Assembly: GCA_934667425.1 (NCBI GenBank)
Contig: CAKULV010000056.1
Location: 1 to 17,848 of the forward strand
Reading direction: 5' to 3'
Source: an uncultured Kiritimatiellota bacterium
GTDB lineage: Bacteria; Verrucomicrobiota; Kiritimatiellia; RFP12; UBA1067
Length of the DNA: 17,848 nucleotides
A program made the position numbers and the translations under genes. Numbering within the stretch: the stretch's first letter is position 1; each line of letters opens with the position of its first letter. The notes beneath the pieces were generated by a model. The model did not search any database and had not been told where the DNA came from. It worked only from the letters and a program-made list of their open reading frames with translations. Positions 15,344 through 17,848 of the stretch are shown in pieces.

Positions 15344-17701
15344 ATGCGCATTAGAAAATCAGAGCATCCGACCTTGAAGCTGCCGGCGCTGGCCGCCATC
15401 GTGTCCTTGTCGGCCGTGTCTGCGGCGCCATTGCCTATGGCGGAAGGGCCGGGCCTCGAGGCGTCTGCCGCACCGGCAAATGATGTCGTGATCGAGACGT
15501 CCGACTTCAGGCTGACCGTCGGGACGAATGCCATCGTAAAGTCCCTGCTGGTCAAGGCGACTGGCGTTGAGACGGCGGCATCCGCGTTGGAAGTGCCGCT
15601 TTGCGCGGCCGTGCAGGATCGCCCGTTCAACAATGAGATAAAGCTGATCCAGCCAAACAAGCGCACGACGTATCCCGCCACCGGATTGCGCTGGGACGGC
15701 GATCGCCTCATCGCATCCTTTGACCATAGGCAGTACGAGGCCGTCCTTGCCGTCCGCAAGGGCGATGGCTATGCGGCAATCGAGTTGGAGGATTTCCGCT
15801 GCGACCGCAAATCTACCTACGACTACCTGAAGATGGACATCCCTCCGGTTGCGTCATTCAGGATACTTCAGATCCCGGTGCGGAGCCGCAAGAACTTCGG
15901 CGACTGGCTGAACGCGGTCTGGGACGAAATGGCGGCGGTCGCCGTGGTCGGGACTTCGCCGTATCCCGATATCGACCACGAGAGGCGAGGCGGTGACAAG
16001 ATCCTTTTCGGGGAGCTGTTCTCGGGAAGGAAACTGCGCGGGGCCGGCGCCGCGCTGATCGCCGCGCCGGGCAGGGAGGCGTTCCTCGATGCGATGGATG
16101 CGCTTGAGCGCGACTACGGACTCCCGTGTGGAGTCCAGAGCCGCCGCTCGCCGTATCTGGAGGAATTCATATTCCACCTCTCATCCGGGTTCTCCCCGAA
16201 GACTTTGGACGAGACCATCGACTACGCGAAGAAGGGCGGATTCCGGCTCGTCACATTCGGGATGTCCCATGTGACGGACGAGATCGGAAGCTGGGGACGC
16301 TATGGCGACTACGACCTCCGCAAGGATTTCTACCCTGACGGAACGAACGACCTCCGCCAGGTACTCGACCGCTTCCATGCCGCCGGAATCAAGGTTGGGC
16401 TGCACACGCTCCATTCGCACATAGGGCTCAAGAGCCGCTATGTGACCCCTGTGGCGGATATCCGCCTCAACAAGACGCGCCATTTCACCTTGGCCGAGGC
16501 GCTGCCCGCCGGGACGAACGAGGTCGCCTCGCTCGCGGTGCTGGAGCCTACTGCCGACACTGTCATGTACGAGCCATGCCGGGTGCTCCAGTTCGGCGGC
16601 GAACTGATGTCATACGAGTCATACACGTCCGAACCGCCGTACCGCTTCCTCGGCGTGAGGCGCGGCGCCTGGAATACGACTCCTGCGGACCATCCTCGAG
16701 GGGAGATCGGCGGAATCCTCGACATAAGCGAGTTCGGGTCGCCAATGAGCTGCTACCTCGACCAGAATACCGACCTCCAGGACGAGGTCGCGGCGAAGAT
16801 CGCCGTCTACTACAACTGCGGCTTTGACTACGTATACCTTGACGGCTCTGAAGGCGTGAACCGTCCGTTCAACTACCACGTGGCCAACGGCCAGTACCGT
16901 CTCTGGAAGCTGCTGAAGCCGGAGCCGCTGTTCGGCGAGGGCGCGGCCAAGACGCATTTCGGCTGGCACATGCTGGCGGGGGCGAATGCGTTCGACTGCT
17001 TCAGTCCGAAGATATTCAAGGAGAAACTGCGCGAATTCCCGTTCAGGCAGGCGCCGTTCACCTGGCAGGACATGTCCCGCGTGGACTTCGGCTGGTGGGG
17101 ATTCTGGGCGCCGGGCTCTGTGGACTGGTGGAAGGAGACCGTAGGAGTGCAGGCGGACATGTGGGAATACGGCGCCTCGGTGGCGACCGCCTGGAGATGC
17201 GCCGGCTCGATACTGATGCCGCTGAACGAATTGCGCAAGCACAGGCGGGCGGACGACATCCTCGAGACGATGCGCCGCTGGGCGGAGGTGCGCCGCTCTG
17301 GCGGCGTGAAGGATTCGTGGCGCGAGGAGCTTAAGCGGGACTACATGCAGGAGCATCACCTGATCAGGCTTGCCGACGGAAGCTACGACCTTGTCCGCTA
17401 CTGGCAGGCTACGGCAGGCGTGGGCGAGGGGGCGAAGGCCCCGGTTCGCTCGTTCGTGTTCGAGCGGGACGGCTACACGTGGATCGTCTACTGGCATGTG
17501 GATGGGGAAGGGATGCTTTCCCTCCCGGTCAAGGCGGATCAGGTCGCAGTATTCGATGAATTCGTCGGCAAGCCGGTCGCGACGCGTCCGGTCGGGGACG
17601 GCGTGGCGATTCCGGCGGGGAACCGCAGGTACATGCGCACCACCATGTCGCGCCAGGCGATTGTCGAGGCAATGAGATCCGCCACAATCTTGCGGGACTG
17701 A
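15344..17701 (+). CDS. Secreted TIM-barrel glycosidase-like protein of uncertain family
   Basis: 785 residues. An N-terminal export signal (about 12-28, ending AVSAAPL) is followed by a beta-rich domain (~45-245) resembling the N-terminal sandwich of many glycosidases. A probable TIM barrel (~285-620) then has RLVTFGMSH (301-309), FHAAGIKVGLHTLHSH (344-359) and YVYLDGSEG (497-505). Asp500 sits at a strand end where retaining glycosidases (for example GH36 or GH101 types) place a catalytic Asp; Glu503 is nearby. A Trp-rich stretch follows (DFGWWGFW 581-588; GSVDWWKE), and a beta-rich C-terminal domain (~670-785). No CAZy family is recognised with certainty. TGGAGAA about 8 bases before the ATG gives the start, 15 bp after the transporter gene. 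Cleavage of a glycan outside the cytoplasm is inferred. Confidence 0.7.
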   Translation: MRIRKSEHPTLKLPALAAIVSLSAVSAAPLPMAEGPGLEASAAPANDVVIETSDFRLTVGTNAIVKSLLVKATGVETAASALEVPLCAAVQDRPFNNEIKLIQPNKRTTYPATGLRWDGDRLIASFDHRQYEAVLAVRKGDGYAAIELEDFRCDRKSTYDYLKMDIPPVASFRILQIPVRSRKNFGDWLNAVWDEMAAVAVVGTSPYPDIDHERRGGDKILFGELFSGRKLRGAGAALIAAPGREAFLDAMDALERDYGLPCGVQSRRSPYLEEFIFHLSSGFSPKTLDETIDYAKKGGFRLVTFGMSHVTDEIGSWGRYGDYDLRKDFYPDGTNDLRQVLDRFHAAGIKVGLHTLHSHIGLKSRYVTPVADIRLNKTRHFTLAEALPAGTNEVASLAVLEPTADTVMYEPCRVLQFGGELMSYESYTSEPPYRFLGVRRGAWNTTPADHPRGEIGGILDISEFGSPMSCYLDQNTDLQDEVAAKIAVYYNCGFDYVYLDGSEGVNRPFNYHVANGQYRLWKLLKPEPLFGEGAAKTHFGWHMLAGANAFDCFSPKIFKEKLREFPFRQAPFTWQDMSRVDFGWWGFWAPGSVDWWKETVGVQADMWEYGASVATAWRCAGSILMPLNELRKHRRADDILETMRRWAEVRRSGGVKDSWREELKRDYMQEHHLIRLADGSYDLVRYWQATAGVGEGAKAPVRSFVFERDGYTWIVYWHVDGEGMLSLPVKADQVAVFDEFVGKPVATRPVGDGVAIPAGNRRYMRTTMSRQAIVEAMRSATILRD

Positions 17702-17710
17702 AAGATATCG

Positions 17711-17730
17711 GTTTCGGCCGAGACATTTTT
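17711..17730 (+). terminator. Weak intrinsic-terminator-like hairpin after the glycosidase-like gene
   Basis: GTTTCGGCCGAGAC (17711-17724) can form a 5-bp stem (one G-T wobble) with a GGCC loop, followed by ATTTTT at 17725-17730. It begins 9 bp after the stop codon. The stem is short, so termination strength is doubtful. Confidence 0.3.
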
Positions 17731-17761
17731 CACGCGGAGGCCAATGCCGATGGCTGGCGCA

Positions 17762-17845
17762 AAATCGGTTTAGGTGAAAGGACAAGGTAAATGCCTATAG
17801 CTTGTAGGCATTTACCTTGGGGTGGGCATTTACCTTTACCGATTT
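17762..17845. repeat. Nested inverted and direct repeats at the right edge
   Basis: The core is a perfect 15-bp inverted repeat: CAAGGTAAATGCCTA (17783-17797), 7-nt spacer TAGCTTG, TAGGCATTTACCTTG (17805-17819). GGCATTTACCTT occurs again at 17825-17836, exactly 18 bp after its first copy (17807-17818), so the left arm can pair with either. An outer pair AAATCGGT (17762-17769) and ACCGATTT (17838-17845) encloses both. The window ends three bases later, so the element may continue. No T-tract follows the hairpin. It may be an intergenic repeat family, a mobile-element end or a protein-binding site. Confidence 0.85.
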
Positions 17846-17848
17846 GGC
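17791..17848 (+). CDS. Possible start of a small or truncated reading frame within the terminal repeats
   Basis: An ATG at 17791 is preceded by AAAGGA at 17777-17782 (8-base spacing) and stays open to the window edge, reading MPIACRHLPWGGHLPLPIW. The HLPW/HLPL repetition simply reflects the 18-bp direct repeat. The frame could be a real gene start, but it coincides with a palindrome and is too short to judge. Confidence 0.15.
   Translation, partial: MPIACRHLPWGGHLPLPIW

Noticed and set aside
17783..17819. Rho-independent terminator or integron attC site
   Set aside because: A G-rich stretch rather than a T-run follows the hairpin, and the GTTRRRY/RYYYAAC core sites expected of attC are not seen.

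Overview
The window looks like a chromosomal segment of a GC-rich, Gram-negative (diderm) bacterium. Evidence for an outer membrane is a DUF481-type beta-barrel protein ending in an aromatic residue, a lipoprotein-type serine hydrolase and several signal peptides. The mix of a large secreted esterase, a secreted TIM-barrel protein, a B12-binding-domain radical SAM protein and a DUF4143 ATPase fits the PVC group (for example Kiritimatiellota or Lentisphaerota, often seen in gut metagenomes). That placement is inference from gene content; no rRNA or other decisive marker is present.

Left block (1-6487, + strand): a possible divergent gene start runs off the left edge. It is followed by a promoter and a run of closely spaced genes: secreted tandem alpha/beta-hydrolase (esterase-like), threonine synthase (thrC), RidA imine deaminase, RsmB 16S rRNA m5C methyltransferase and a 12-helix membrane protein with MOP-flippase-like architecture. 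ridA/rsmB and rsmB/membrane protein overlap by ATGA, which suggests translational coupling. ThrC and RidA make biochemical sense together, because RidA clears reactive enamine/imine by-products of PLP enzymes.

Middle island (about 6490-8083): one convergent minus-strand gene for an AAA/DUF4143 ATPase, visibly AT-richer than its surroundings. Behind it is a 280-bp intergenic stretch holding AT-rich promoter sequence, 2.7 copies of a 23-bp tandem repeat and a perfect 20-bp hairpin. This is the most likely horizontally acquired part of the window. Both genes flanking the intergenic stretch have a -10 box only 10 bp before the start codon and no Shine-Dalgarno sequence, so both may be transcribed leaderless.

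Right block (8084-17701, + strand): beta-lactamase-family lipoprotein, RlmN, a GT4 glycosyltransferase (ATGA overlap with rlmN), a DUF481 outer-membrane protein with its own promoter, a B12-binding radical SAM protein with an atypical CX4CX2C cluster motif, an AI-2E family transporter (ATGA overlap) and a 785-residue secreted TIM-barrel glycosidase-like protein. Many of these act in or on the cell envelope, but a single shared pathway cannot be shown.

Right end (17702-17848): a weak terminator-like hairpin, then nested inverted and direct repeats cut by the window edge. Most of the window is ordinary housekeeping and envelope gene content. No complete undescribed multi-gene system is demonstrable; the points worth a second look are the intergenic repeats, the terminal palindromes, the leaderless promoters and three unusual proteins (tandem esterase, CX4CX2C radical SAM, glycosidase-like protein).
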